NCBI GenBank assembly: GCA_028671895.1
Contig: JAPMAC010000221.1
Span: forward strand, 5,022,001-5,086,000
Reading direction: 5' to 3'
Source of the DNA: Oenanthe sinensis
Taxonomy: Eukaryota; Streptophyta; Magnoliopsida; Apiales; Apiaceae
Length of the DNA: 64,000 nt
The notes beneath the pieces were generated by a model, which was not told where the DNA came from, searched no databases, and saw nothing but the letters and a program-made list of their open reading frames with translations. A program made the position numbers and the translations under genes. Position 1 is the stretch's first letter. Each line of letters begins with the position of its first letter. Shown piece by piece: positions 1-12,520 of the stretch.

Positions 1-2024
1 TGAGAATTGGCGAGTCCCCGTACCCATGTTCTGTGTCTCCGTATCCGAGTCCATGCTTCCTAGATGCCAAGTACCAATTGGTCTTCTGTCATACACTTGC
101 GCCTGCATGTTTAAACTTCTAATACACCATATATTCCAAGATAAATAACTTATAAGTGCACAGTGAAGCCTATGTTTGCATACAAGGATTATAATACAGG
201 AGCTGCATAGCTATTTGCTTGTCTGTTATTCTAAATTTTAGCCTTAAGTTATCCCATGAACTAGAGATAAAGATGTTAAAAAGAATAGCCGTCCTCAAAT
301 GAACCAGAAAATGTTGAAAATAAAAGCCCATGAGATTAAATTTTATAGGATTAAGTATGGTTGTAATGAGAACTAAGTTCTGAATAATCCCAGGAGTATA
401 ATTTTCTGCTAAAGTATTCGATGAGAGGGCAAACTTTTTTACATTTGGATGCTAAAGAATTGTATGAGAGGGCAAGCTTTTTTACATTTGTTTACAGTTG
501 GATGATGAGAAAGAAAATCAGGTTGCATGAGAATAAGTTATACAGTTTCATAACAAGTGAAACATTTTCCTTCTGTATCCTTGATATGATGACAGCACTT
601 GGCCAACTGGTTTGTATAGATAATCAAAATGTATCTGAGGTTTAAAAGGTTTCTACAACAATCATTTCAATTAAGGCAAGATATGACTTGTAAGTAATAG
701 GGGGTGCCTCTGCCATTATTTTTTAGCCGGAGTTTGTGTCTGTCTGTATTTCTTTCCGTTTAAATGTTCATTTTCCAAAGGCTGCACAAAAGACACTCAA
801 GGCATTTTTTATGTTACGCTGTGCTACAAGCTGGCTGTTCAAGACAACTGTGGGAGCTATATGCTTTTATGAAGTACTCTCCTAGATGATTAGATGAGGC
901 TGGTATAATTTTTGCCTCACTTCCATGCCTAACATTTTCTCATGTAGTCTTCCTCCTTTTTGCTGTAATATTGATCCTGCGGGAGGGGGGGGGTGTATTG
1001 CAAAACTTGGCAGAGAAGGCGTGCTGTTAGTTTTCTATTCCATTGCTTAATGCATCATATACACTGTTATTCTATTATTTGAATACATTTAATTTGTGTA
1101 TCTCAACTCTTCTGATTCCTGAAAACATTACAAAGGATTATATATCTAAGTATGGTCAGTATGACATGGAACAATCCCTGTAAACAGTAATTACAATATT
1201 ATCAATAGGCTTTTAAGATATACAGTACTATTGATACTTTAAACTAGCGTATAATGTTTGGTTTTTACATTATATAGAACTTGCGATGTACACTAAAATA
1301 CTAGAACTTGCAATGTACACTAAAATACTATAGTAGTACTTATAGTAAAATCCTCAGCATTGATAAAAGATAGAATGCTCATCTAGGCTATGGTCCGAAA
1401 TCCTACATTATAAGACACACAGCTTATCCTGGGGACTCGAATGTGAGGCTGATCAGACGCAGTGAGTCTTGAAATAAGTCTCAGGATTTGGAATACGAGA
1501 TATCAAACGAGAGAATTAATATACGTCTTTAAAATCTGTATGAAGAAAAACTCTGAGCTAGCATGCCAGATGCATTCCTCCGGTTTGGAACAGAGCTAAT
1601 CAGATAAAATGCTTCTTGAGAATTAACCTGAAGCATAATTTTTCGCTTTTAATTCTCTTTTCTCAGTAAAGTCTTTTAAGTGTTCTGTGTTTCGTTAATC
1701 TCATTGGAAATGAACCAACAGAATTTTTTTTCTTTTTTATTGTTTAGTTTCCTAATTTCATGAAAATAAGTATATACATTTTGTTCTGTTGAGCCAGTAT
1801 TCACAAATCACAAGTTATGGTGACATGAAATCGTCAACCGAACTATAAACTAGACACTAATAAAGCTTTATTTTGAAGGATTATTATTGTTTCTTCTAAA
1901 TTTAAACAATTAGTTATCTTTATTCCGAAAAATTATAATTCAAAAATTACGAATTTATAGTTCGCGTATTCCATAATATTTAACGAACTTTAATATTCTT
2001 TTTTTGAATAATTTGGCTTATAAC
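1..2024. other. intergenic, no gene recognised
   Basis: AT-rich sequence without a convincing reading frame. The only ORF above 60 codons (421-645, plus) has no recognisable domain, and a short phrase (gagagggcaa and the following ttttttacattt) occurs twice within it, about 50 bases apart. A G-run lies near 980-992. It could be the downstream flank of a gene outside the window. Confidence 0.5.
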
Positions 2025-2032
2025 CTTACAAC

Positions 2033-2804
2033 TAGGGGTGAGCAAAACCGGATATCCGGTCCGGTTTATGAAAACCGGATCGGATATCCGATTTTTCGGA
2101 TCGCTAAAATTATGATTCGGTTCCGGATCCGGTTTAACCGCCGGATATCCCGTATCCGATTAAACCGGATCGGAAACCGGATTTATCCGGATCTGAATTA
2201 ATAATTTAGAATTTAGTTTGATTTACAAATAATTAATTTATAGTATAATATTTTGATCAATTTTATTTAAATTTATGAAATATAAATTGATCATACTATT
2301 TTAAAACACCAAAATATTAGATTTTAATAGGACTTCTAAATAAAATTTTATAAGTTTTAACATTACACTACCTGTCGAATTCATAAATAAAGTATAAAAA
2401 TAATATATATTAAAATTACACCTCCGTTTATTATATTTTTAATTTTTGTCAACTTAATAATGTAACAATATGATATTTTATAATATTTTAAAATAGTTAT
2501 TTTTATTAGTGATTATTTTTAAACTAATTTTGCATGTAAGATTTCACTATTTTTCATTAATATAGTTATTTATTATTAGTTATAAAAATATTTTTTAAAA
2601 AAATATTAAAATCGGATCGGATCCGGATATCCGGTTTTTACGAAAGTTGTAATCCAGATCCGAATCCGAATTTATATAAAAAATCCGGATCGAATATCTG
2701 GTCCGAAAAATCGGATCAGATATCCAAATTTTTGAATTTTTAAAATTGGATATCGGACCGAAAATTAGAATATCCGGATTTCCGGATATTTATGCTCACC
2801 CCTA
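2033..2804. mobile_element. hAT-superfamily MITE (772 bp)
   Basis: The ends are inverted repeats beginning TAGGGGTGAGCA and ending TGCTCACCCCTA. The element is flanked by a perfect 8-bp duplication CTTACAAC (2025-2032 and 2805-2812), the TSD length of hAT elements. Both subterminal regions are dense in the word CCGGATATCCGG and its fragments, probably transposase-binding repeats; the middle is AT-rich. No transposase is encoded. The ORF at 2004-2201 is only a readthrough of the repeats. Confidence 0.88.
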
Positions 2805-2871
2805 CTTACAACCACTTGACTTATGTCAGGAGAGCGTCTAAGTCCCTCCCTGCCCTTTGCGGATGCGAGAA

Positions 2872-3090
2872 CATAACAGCAAGTCCAACAAGTCTTAATG
2901 ATTTAGGTAACCACTAGGACATGTGAACTCCAACAATAATTCCTATATTCATTATCTATTATTATTATAATAATAAATTTGAATCTAAAATGGAGGGAAA
3001 AGAAAAAGAGAGAGAGAAAAGATGAAGAAAAATGGAGAGAAAAGATTATTTAATTCAAAGAAATGAAATAGGTAACTGCTAGTGGTTACC
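2872..3090. mobile_element. fragment related to the adjacent Harbinger-like MITE
   Basis: It starts with agcaagtccaacaag and carries the phrase ggtaaccactag, which recurs inverted near 3080 (ctagtggttacc). Both phrases also occur in the complete element at 3094-3611. This piece looks like an older, truncated or nested copy of the same MITE family. Confidence 0.45.
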
Positions 3091-3093
3091 TAA

Positions 3094-3611
3094 GAGCAAG
3101 TCCAACAGCTTACCTATTTGATGTCTTAGTCTAAAATTTAGGTAATGTCATGAAAAATGACACTCCAACAATGTTCTATTGATTACCTAAATCACTAGAA
3201 CATGCATCTCATTACCTATTTTTAGATAACCACTAGTCATTATCTATTTCATTTCTAAGAATAAAATAATCATTTCCCTCCTTTTTTGTTAATCTTTTCT
3301 CACCTCTTTTTTTCTTCCCTCCTTTTTAAGAGTAGTTAATTCAAATTTATTATTATTATAATAATATGTAATGAATAATAGGGATTGTTGTGTAGTTCAC
3401 CTAGCTTAATCATTAACTAAATCACTAGAACTTATTATTTTATAATATATATAGGTAACCAACTAAAACACGGTTGAACTTGTTCTAATAATAGGTAATG
3501 AGATGTATGGTATTTTAGGTAACCACTAAAATATCGTTGGAGTGCTATTTTTTGTACTGTTACTTATATTTTAGTTTAGGACATCAAATAAGTAAACTGT
3601 TAGACTTGCTC
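3094..3611. mobile_element. PIF/Harbinger-like (Tourist-type) MITE (518 bp)
   Basis: The termini are GAGCAAGTCCAACAG and its imperfect inverse CTGTTAGACTTGCTC. The TIR similarity extends some 50 bp inward (tacctatttgatgtc versus gacatcaaataagta). It is flanked by the trinucleotide TAA on both sides (3091-3093 and 3612-3614), the typical Harbinger target duplication. Non-coding. Confidence 0.75.
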
Positions 3612-3614
3612 TAA

Positions 3615-4299
3615 GTCTCACTGTAAGAGCTCCCTCCGTCGTCCAATTCTATGCCCGGGGACGACAGATGATATATTTAATATGCCCAACGTTAATATCA
3701 TTGAGTCAATGAGATAACGATATATTTAAGTTAAACATAAACTTAATTCTGGCACTATATTTGACTCAATTTATATTTGTTTGATCATAATCACGTACTG
3801 AATAATCAGAATAATTGCTTTCAAATAAAATTAATCTCTGACAGTTTGCTCGATCTAAATCCAAATATTATTTAATCCTCCTATCTATATATAATCTTCT
3901 TAACTAATTTATGGATTATAATGCCCTTGACAATTTTACAAAACAAATTTGAGATAAAATAATCTATAAAATTATGATCCAGTCTCATGAAACGAACATA
4001 ACCAGAAGTATTGTACATTGTAAGTATGCAAGTAACGTTGTGTTCTTCCTATTTGGGTAGGAAGAACTCGAACTTGAGACCTCCGAACTTAAATTATCAG
4101 TCAACAACCAATTTCTTGAATCAATAGCTTTTCTCCGGAACACGAAAATTTTAACAATGTTATCCTAGAAGAGATCACTTTCTGTTCATATTTCAATTTT
4201 TTCAAACGTGAGGGAAAAAATTCAAGACGTATTTACATATCCTTCCTTTATTTCTCAATATGAACTCAAGAATACAGCTAAAATGTTCTGCATGAAAAT
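3615..4299. other. intergenic, no gene recognised
   Basis: AT-rich spacer downstream of the HSP20-like gene. I see no ORF, tRNA or clear repeat. Its right end presumably holds the 3' UTR and polyadenylation signals of the minus-strand gene that stops at 4300. Confidence 0.4.
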
Positions 4300-4899
4300 T
4301 TACTGTACAATAACAATTCTCGGAAATGCTCCATTATTCCCGTTCCTCAACGCCCCAAACTCCTCACTTTTCGGCACTGTCACAATAAGTTCTCCATTAA
4401 CAAACACCGCTGTCACTAACTTGGGCAATGCCACAGGTGGAAGCCGGTACCTCCAAACATCAACCCTAAGTTGATCCACCAACAACTCTCCCATTTCTCC
4501 ATTCCTGATCACAATCTTCGTCACACCAGGATGAATCTCCACTGCATGCGCCCTGACATCATTTCGACCCCCTGAAAAATCAAAGTCCTCAATTTCTGCT
4601 ATAAATCGCATTGCATCAGCAGTGTCTTCGATGATTACATCAGCATCAGAACGGAAGGGGAGTTGCAGCACTTTTCCGAAGACGTGAGGGAGGCGACGGA
4701 GCTTTCGAGGGCCAGATTGATCCATCGGAGAATTCTGATCGTTGAGGAATGTGAGGTTGCGTTTGGTTGACAGAGGAACAACCCTCATGGCTTCGATATG
4801 TATAGGAGGAGAGTTGATAGAAATGGAATAGAATAAAAATAATAATAAGGTTATTACAAGAATGTTAATAAGATTGGGATGGATATGGAATGGAATCAT
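4300..4899 (-). CDS. HSP20-like (alpha-crystallin domain) protein
   Basis: Intronless ORF of 199 codons. Residues from about 75 on resemble plant HSP20-like chaperone-fold proteins. A 'RRLPHVFGKVLQLPF' segment is followed by an all-beta region ending in 'FVNGELIVTVPK', the C-terminal strand motif of alpha-crystallin domains (compare GxLxVxxPK). It lacks the usual IxI tail of canonical small heat-shock proteins, so a chaperone role is an inference. Two starts are possible. The first ATG (4899) adds a strongly hydrophobic segment (residues 11-29) that could be a membrane anchor. Met38 (4788) begins MRVVPLSTKRN, which looks like the conserved start of the soluble family. A TATA-like box at 4975-4980 would place both ATGs in the transcript, with a two-codon upstream ORF before the first. 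Confidence 0.72.
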   Translation of the reverse strand: MIPFHIHPNLINILVITLLLFLFYSISINSPPIHIEAMRVVPLSTKRNLTFLNDQNSPMDQSGPRKLRRLPHVFGKVLQLPFRSDADVIIEDTADAMRFIAEIEDFDFSGGRNDVRAHAVEIHPGVTKIVIRNGEMGELLVDQLRVDVWRYRLPPVALPKLVTAVFVNGELIVTVPKSEEFGALRNGNNGAFPRIVIVQ

Positions 4900-4974
4900 A
4901 AAGTTTATGGCATGGAATCTGATTCTTCTTCTTGTTCAAGATGCTGTATGTACAGGAAACCAAATAGGTTTACC

Positions 4975-4980
4975 TATATA
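4975..4980 (-). promoter_or_regulatory. TATA-like box of the HSP20-like gene
   Basis: On the minus strand TGTATATAGG lies about 75 bases upstream of the first ATG at 4899. Position and sequence fit a plant TATA element; no other test was possible. Confidence 0.4.
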
Positions 4981-5614
4981 CAGACCTTGTGAGAAGCATG
5001 CACCTCCATGAAATTAATAGCTTTAAGAATATTAATTATCAATTAAAAGTAACACAGTTTGTTTGTGATAAAATTAAAATTCTTCAGACAAACTAATATT
5101 CTAGACGGAAAGAACATTAAGGAAAAATAATATTTGTCTAAATGTGGACATGGGTATATATTCTTTTTGATTAGCAGAGGCATCATTGTTGTCAACCATT
5201 CGCTTCAGAATCAGCATAAGTTTATTTTGAGGTAATCAACACAAGTCAATGTAACCTAAACTTGTTATCTGCAGTGAAATAAAATGTGTACAAAAAAACA
5301 TTTCATATATTTTATAATTTTCCTATTAAAATTTGACGTTGTAATTTTAATTTTATTTCAAAACACGTCTGATAAATGGAGGCAAAGCTTAATTAACCAA
5401 ATATATATTTGAAAAGTATCACTGGCAATGCATTAGTTTTCTAGGGGAAGCCTTATATGAAGCTGTTCATAATGGCCATGCATATTGCATCAGTATTACC
5501 AATTTTCAATGATGACCGCAAATCCACCGAGGATCAGTTTCTTGTCGAAACTCCAACTTAACTAGACATAATTTATTCCCCTAGTGTGCATATTAGCATA
5601 ATAAATAAACAATA

Positions 5615-8600
5615 CTAGATGTTCAAATCTGCTAAAGCATGTTGCACATTTAGGGAAGCTTCCCGTTTGAGAATTCGTTGCCTACGTTTGGATCTTTTAT
5701 GACTCCGACTATGTCTGTTAGGCACCATGGTGGAGGGAGCTGGGTGATTTACCTCATCAACGGTAGGTGTTATCCCAAAAACAAAATCAAAAGGGTCTGA
5801 CGTTGCTTCAACTTCACTGTTCACCTGCAATAATGAATGGGTTAATTAATATGTGCATTTTGCACCAAGAAATCAAATTATATTATATACTGAATTCAAA
5901 TACATTTATTATTTAGAATAAATTTGTCTCCAGCAAATTTTCTACATTATACATTCTAAATGAGGAAGTATGAAGAAGATAAGGTGCTGAAACATTCGAT
6001 TATAATTCCTTCTTTCAATTTATTTATGTCTAATGCTCCCACAAAACACAGAGATAAAAGTTCTTGAAAACGTAAGAGATATGCAACAAGAACTGCTCCA
6101 GTCCAACAATGACAAGATGTGGCATCACTTTTCATCACTAAATTTCATGTTTATACTTCCATCAACACCATATTTATTTATAAATGAGTTAATTGGATTG
6201 ATGATTGGGAAAAAAGCACATACATAGATGGGCTCCGGTTTCACATCATTTTTCTCAGGTTTGACATCAGTTTTCTCATTATTGGATTCATCCCGTGTAT
6301 TCTCGGACTGAGGAACATCCTCAACAAAAAAGTTCCGATAACGCCACCTTAGTTTTGGCTGGTCCACACTTGAATCATCAAACACATTCTCAGGGTAAAA
6401 ATGCTTAGAGATGCGCTGCATCATTGGCGGATCATCCTGATACTTCCTTACCATTCTGCCACAGGGAAAAAGAAATTAACTATTTAGATACAAAATACCA
6501 CATGAGTGGATACATAGTGTAGAGAACTGAATCAAAAACTTGCAAAAAAATTGTTTCACAGCATTTCCTAAGGCCTTTGTGTGGGGAATGGAATTTTTAT
6601 TTCCTCTTTAACATTTGATGTATACATAATGTTAAATGGGTATCTTTCCCTTGGGTGATGTGATGGATTCCTATTAGTTCTTAACAAAAAAGATATCTAG
6701 AAAATTCCTATTCCGGTTAATTTGTAATCTAGGTTGGAACATGAAGCCATGCTTGAATCTTAATGCACCCCTCCTAAGTCAAGAAGTCAACTATGAATCT
6801 GGTCAACTAAACTGTATCTTTTGATTAGTTGATGTATTCGGTGCATCAAATTTCTAGGCGTAGCCAATATATACCAACAAATCAAGTCCTGCTAACTGGT
6901 CCCAGACTCCCCGAATGCAGCCTAATTTAAAACTCTAGGGCTGAGCATAAGTGGGCCTATGATAAGTAGACCCAACTGACAATACATGTTTAGAAGCATT
7001 TTTGGTAAACAAAGTATAGAGTAGTAGCAATGTAGCATCATGAAAAAGGATTAAAAAACATAGTACCAACCTTACAACTAACTCTTGCCTGATTACTAAT
7101 TTATAAATATACAACTATCGAATCACACACACATATATATGGGGATTGACAAAGTGACAGCGTCAAGTACGGAAAATATAGGGATCTCTCACTTATTACA
7201 TGACGGTTACATATCAACCTTAAAATGCCAAAGAATATAGATGTGCTTACAGTACATTAATCAATGCAGGCAACTGAAAAATGAAAAGTATGCATCTAAA
7301 TGACTAAATCAGTGGACAAGATACAAAACATACATATTTGCTAACTCTTGTTGCATTCGACTTCCCTTCTGGTTTAGAATATGTTCCACGCACGAATCAA
7401 GTGCTTTACCAAATCTATACAGTCCAGTGAATATAGCAATTCCTACGAATAGGCAAAGTCCACCGGTTAAGCAATGCATACATGGTACAACTGCTTCGGC
7501 TAAAAATCGAGGATCCAATAATTTGCAAGAATATGGTATGCTTACAATAATCAAAAATCTTAAAGTGGTCAGACTTCAGAGTTAAGACTATACTTTAAAT
7601 AAAAAGTGGTCAGGCTATTAATCGGGCCATAAAAGTCCAAAGCTTGATTGTCCGAACCTAGACAACATGCCTTAACATGGTGGCCTCATCCTATACAAGA
7701 TGCGAGAGAAGTTGTCATACTACTCTCTCCAATTTTAAAGTATATAATAATGTTCAAATATCAGTCTCCACTATCCAGCATATAGCATCTCAGAATAAGA
7801 GCAATTGATAGAAACCAAAAAGGCAAAAATCAATGCTTATTGTGAATCCACCTATTTTAAAGATATCTTAAACATCAATCAGCGTCCTCACCAACTTAAA
7901 CACTTCTACACTTTCTGAATGATGAATAGTTAAGGTCCAACGATACTTTAGAGTTTCAAAAGATGGTAGTATGCTAATGCTACCATAATGTACTACAAGA
8001 AAAATGATGACTAGGATAGGTTACATTCTGTCCAAATTATATTCTTCGAATAAATAAAAACAGTTGAGAGTTCGATCAACATAGCACTGATTTGTTTATC
8101 CCTCTTTCTTTCAATAAAATTCTCTTCACATAACACGAAAGAAAGTTAATTTTTTTAAAAGTTATTTTAATATATTTGAAGACACGAAGGAGTGCAGTAT
8201 TGCCCTGTAATTTTGTCTGTTGTCAGGAAGATGTTTCATGCTTGAATGATCTATGGACCATGAAGGGGTTCTCTCTTTATGCCACAAAACCCATTTACAA
8301 AAACTTGGTAATAAGGTGTTAAAGGTGAGCCATTGGTTTTCAATGCTTCGTGCTGAAAATGATGGTGGGAAATATTTAGCTATGGCAAATTTTTTCTGAC
8401 ACGGAGTCAGCATGATATGTCGTACTAATGTACTATATGAAGCTGTTCAGGTTGGCTATTGCACTATATACAAGTTCAATCTATTGATAACTGCAGTGCA
8501 ACAGAAGGGATACACTATTCTGTATCCCAAATCCACAAGAAAAGAATGATTTAAAATATTCCTCGCGAAATTCCTGAAGCAAATACAATAAAAAAATACT

Positions 8601-10383
8601 AAACTGCTTCATACAGGAAAATAACATGTGCCCAGAAAAGCCTACTCTAGAAAAAAGTATAAACATTGATGAACTCTTTAAATACACACACACAGACGCA
8701 CATATACACATCAAGTATATGAATACAAAGTTCATTTAGTATGCAATTATAGTACTCAGCAGCATGTAACATTGTAACAACATCTGAAAGGATCACAAAT
8801 TCAATCAGGATACAGAGAGGTAAATTTTTATTCCTTACCTCCTACAAGGTTGGTGCGAAGTATATGGCCAAGCCTTCTTGTGGCTGCAGGAAAAAAAAAC
8901 TTATCACTAGATATTATATACTTTTATAAGTGGACTGTAAGAATAGACTTCACAAAGCATAAAGGGGACACATAAAAACCACATGCCAATAGACCAATAG
9001 ATGGCTTATGCTACATGCACATGACTAACTGGGTAAATGGGAAAAAGTATGTTTAATATCGATTTACTGAAACATTGGTAGTTAGAGTGCATTATATTTT
9101 TTTACCTATTGTTAAGACTGAACTGTTACGGTGAAGAAGTAATATACACATCTCTTCTTGAAATGCGATTTGAACTTCAATTTATGTGCTATTTAAACTC
9201 TTCCCTGGCATTAGTAGTTAAGTATTGTAGGTTTTCTCGATCATTACAATTTTAAAGGAGTTAGCTGGCAATTATAGAAGGAATTTTAAAATATTTGAAA
9301 TGCGTGCATATATAAGCCAACATCCATATAATCTTTAATATATATTACTTGGAAAAAAAAGTCATTTGCATAGATGTGCAGGCCTCTGTCGCAATAATAT
9401 GTCCTCTACCATGTACAATGCCACAGCATTATTATAAAAAAGGTATCCAAGTATCTAACATATCACAAACGCATATGCATATTGCAAAGCTATTATCTTA
9501 AAAATATTTTAGATGAAAATGAGTGGAAAAAATCATTTAGCTTAGAAATATAAATGGACTCAGATAAATTATCAGTAAGCATCGATCCCGGCTTTTCGTT
9601 TTGAGGTACCATCTAATCTGCTCCATTACAGAACACATCTAAGAACCAACATCAACAATGACACCAGATAAAATGTTAGATGCCGTACAATGCATTACTG
9701 ACTGAAAACAATGTTTTAAAATTTAGAAGAGCGCAAAAAAGTACCTAACCACACTACACCACCAGAAGCACCTGCACCAATAGTAAAACCTCTAATAGCA
9801 TCAGCCTTGCATGACATGAGCACATTCGCTTCTTCACTTGTTAACTTCACCACCCAACAATGTCAAATAAAAATAATATAAAAAATCATGCAAGCAATGG
9901 AAAAAGTACACAAAGAATACATTTAACATTCGTATTCTATTTCCACATTTCAAATTTTGAAATAACTTATCTATTCAAAAGTATTTAAATCGCAATATCT
10001 CAATACAGTTGCTGTCTTAAACAAAATGTGGGAAAATTAAATCACAATTAAAATTCTAACATTAGAAAATGGCCAAAAACAAGGCAAATAATTAGATGAC
10101 ATTTTGTGAGATAAAAATATATACACAATTATAACAAGAACCACAAATTACCCAAGTGCTAAAATTACTTAAATCCTTCAAAACTTTGTTAAAGAAATCA
10201 TTTTTATCTCTAAAGAAAAAGTTCCAAATACAACTAAATCATCATTTCATCTTTGCAGACCATAAGCTAGATAGATTATTTAGACTAATTATGTGTATAT
10301 AGATATAGAGATACATAATTGATAAGTAAATGTACCTTCTTGGAACGAAGAACTTGTTCAAGTTCAAATAAAACTTCTCCCAT
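5615..10383 (-). CDS. conserved plant protein of unknown function, probable membrane-associated (6 exons, 247 aa)
   Basis: Spliced model with GT-AG introns: exons 10383-10336, 9844-9745, 8883-8839, 7442-7334, 6455-6224, 5824-5615 (744 nt, frame kept throughout). The protein starts MGEVLFELEQVLRS, then LTSEEANVL. A Gly/Ala-rich hydrophobic stretch follows (about residues 35-49, FTIGAGASGGVVW), then a second hydrophobic segment (GGIAIFTGLYRFG), suggesting a membrane hairpin near the N terminus. After 'DSCVEHIL' and 'MQQELANIMVRKYQDDP' comes an acidic/charged region with repeated DVKPE, then a basic Ser/Arg/Lys tail (SRSHKRSKRRQR) before the stop. I believe single-copy plant homologues with this layout exist but cannot assign a function. 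The small first exon (16 codons) and a TATA-like CTATAAAG about 45 bases upstream support the start. Exon joins all preserve phase, so I am confident of the model but not of the role. Confidence 0.82.
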
Positions 10384-10426
10384 TTTCAGTTTGACTGCTA
10401 AAATTCCCCAAATTTTTAAGGTTCAT

Positions 10427-10435
10427 CTTTATAGT
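10427..10435 (-). promoter_or_regulatory. TATA-like box of the six-exon gene
   Basis: Minus-strand ACTATAAAG lies about 45 bases upstream of the ATG at 10383, a plausible core promoter with a very short leader. Confidence 0.4.
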
Positions 10436-10654
10436 GATTCGTTAAATTCGGGTTTGGACCCGATAACTACTTGCCCGACCCGGACTAATTTTATATCGGA
10501 TTAATAATGTTTAACGAAAGGGCTCGGTGCTCGTGGGTTTGTTATAAACTAGCTCTGAATCCTTGCCAAACATGGGTTTGTTCTACATTTCAATTTTTAA
10601 GAAAAAAATTATTATTGAAAATATTTATTTTTGTATATTTCATACTAATTTATA

Positions 10655-10915
10655 TTCCTTTCGTCTTCTTTTAGTTGTTCCTTTTAAAAAAAATACATAT
10701 TAAGAAAATATTAATTAGATAATTTGTTTCCATGACTACCTTCGTTAAATTAGTTGAATTGTTTATATATTTGAATTAGTCAAACATTAGAAATATTAAT
10801 ATAAGGGTGTTATTTGAAAAAAAAATTATAAAATTATTTTAAAAAGAGAGCAGGACAAGTAATTAGAGATAAAAAAATTTTCCCAAAAAGGATAATTAAA
10901 AAGGGACGGAGGGAG
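10655..10915. mobile_element. Stowaway-like MITE (Tc1/mariner), diverged
   Basis: The right end GGGACGGAGGGAG is the Stowaway terminal sequence and is followed by TA. The left end (TTCCTTTCGTC...) is a decayed inverse, also preceded by TA. Internal similarity between the arms continues as tTTTTAgTTgTtCcTTTT-like sequence. Length 261 bp is normal for the family. Confidence 0.65.
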
Positions 10916-11294
10916 TACTTACTAAAGTTATATTTCAAAAAATTATTATATGTGCACAAATATACTCTATAAATTAAAAATGTCAGGTAAATTTTATTAA
11001 TTTATCGAGATTAATAATTAATCGAAGTAAAAGATGCACTATTGCTATTGTATTGAGATCAAAAAACTATATTAAAAATATTAATATATCGTGAGTTATT
11101 AATTTATCGATTGTTAATTAATTGAGGTTTTATTGTACTTGTTAACATAACTTCACTCATTTATACGTATATTTGTCAATTAAGTTGTGGTCATCCTAAA
11201 AATATTAGTTATAAAATACTTAATTATATAGTATTTTAAAGATTAAATATAAATATGTTAATTTACATATATTAATAGTGAAAAGAAAAATAAT

Positions 11295-12505
11295 TGTTAG
11301 ACAGTATGAGTGTTGCAGAAGGGGGGGTTGAATGCAACATGATAATTTATCACTTTTTGCTAACAACAAAACAAAAGAGATAATACCAAGTGATAATGCA
11401 AACAACAAACAACAGATTAAAACACAAGGTGATATACTTCAAAAATTAATTTTATTAATTTTTGTTGCTACAACTGTCTGGAAGATATTTCCAGCTTCAA
11501 TAGAAACAATAACAAAAGAATGCTAAGATTTTCTATGCTTGAGAAAAATTAAGCTTAGTTGCATAAGGAAAAGTGTTTGTGAGATATGTGTTTTTATATT
11601 GAAACACACACCTCACTTACAAGTTTGTTTTCCCTTGTTTCCTGGACAATACTTGAAATAGAAACTACATTTTTTCTTCTCAAGTCTGTCTTCATTTCAT
11701 ATGTAGATAAAGTTGCTCTGAGAGGATTTGACATTCTTGACTCCACGAGCATGCTTCACCTTTATGCTTACTTTATCTCAAGTTGTAGTAGTAGTCTTGA
11801 CAGACTAGGTTGAGTTGTCAAGATCAATCCATGAAAGACCTTTACCTAGTCTGCTTCTTGAAACAGACTGTCAGCTTCACCAAAAAGGTTACTGTCAACC
11901 TTTTGCTTCTCTTTGGTGACAGTAAGTTCGTCTCCGCATATATTGCTGTCGATCCTGACATTCTTCTGAAACATACTGTCATCTAAAGTTGCTGTCAAGG
12001 ATCCCGCAAAATATACTGTCAACTGAAGTTGCTGTCAAGGATCCCGCGAAACATACTGTCAACTGAAGTTGCTGTCAAGGATCCCGCGAAACATACTGTC
12101 AACTATCTCCGCCAAAGCTACTGTCAGATAACTTGTTGTCTTTGATTCTTCAATCTCTGCCAAGTTTACTGTCAAGGAATAGTTGTTGTCGTCTATTCCA
12201 AAAGTTATTGTCACTTGAACATGCTGTCGTAGGCTTCAGTTTGTAGAAGGTTACTGTCAATTGTTTGATCCATGCTGTGCATGAACACTGTGTGAACTTC
12301 TACTTCATAGATCATTTTATTTCATTTGTACATGACAGTAACTATTTAAACATGCTGTCACCTACTTGGCTTGAATGCATACTGTTACAAGTGACAATTA
12401 AACATACTGTCAATATGTATATGACAGTATGTTTTACTTAGTTAATTTCTAATTAATCTAAGTAATTACTAGTTGATTACATTGATAGTGCCACAATCCC
12501 TAACA
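11295..12505 (-). repeat. 3' LTR of element A
   Basis: 1211 bp, TGTTAG...CTAACA on the plus strand. It contains 18 copies (my count) of CTGTCA/TGACAG and three tandem copies of a 40-bp unit (about 11990-12110, gttgctgtcaaggatcccgc...), against two in the other LTR. A G7 run lies near 11321-11327. The ORFs at 11332-11526 and 11586-11813 are duplicated in the other LTR and are not genes. Confidence 0.95.
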
Positions 12506-12520
12506 ATCTCCCCCAATTTG
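12506..12520 (-). promoter_or_regulatory. polypurine tract of element A
   Basis: On the minus strand AAATTGGGGGAGAT abuts the 3' LTR (TGTTAGGG...), the expected primer site for plus-strand DNA synthesis in reverse transcription. Confidence 0.8.

Larger units (their letters stand above)
10384..11294. other. promoter region and intergenic spacer
   Basis: This is the upstream flank of the six-exon gene; it contains one Stowaway-like MITE (10655-10915) and otherwise AT-rich sequence up to the left LTR of element A. No further gene is supported. Confidence 0.45.

Noticed and set aside
421..645. 74-codon plus-strand ORF
   Set aside because: No domain, contains a short internal repeat, AT-rich context and no splice or promoter support.
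2004..2201. 65-codon ORF rich in Arg/Ile/Asn
   Set aside because: Produced by reading through the CCGGAT repeats of a hAT MITE.
11332..11526. LTR ORFs (also 11586-11813 and their twins at 25079-25273 and 25333-25560)
   Set aside because: They exist twice because they are in LTRs; no codon-level evidence of protein constraint.
11780..12430. CRISPR-like array or microsatellite interpretation of the repeated words
   Set aside because: Repeat units are 6-13 bases, irregularly spaced, in both orientations and in a plant retrotransposon; neither CRISPR nor simple tandem slippage fits.
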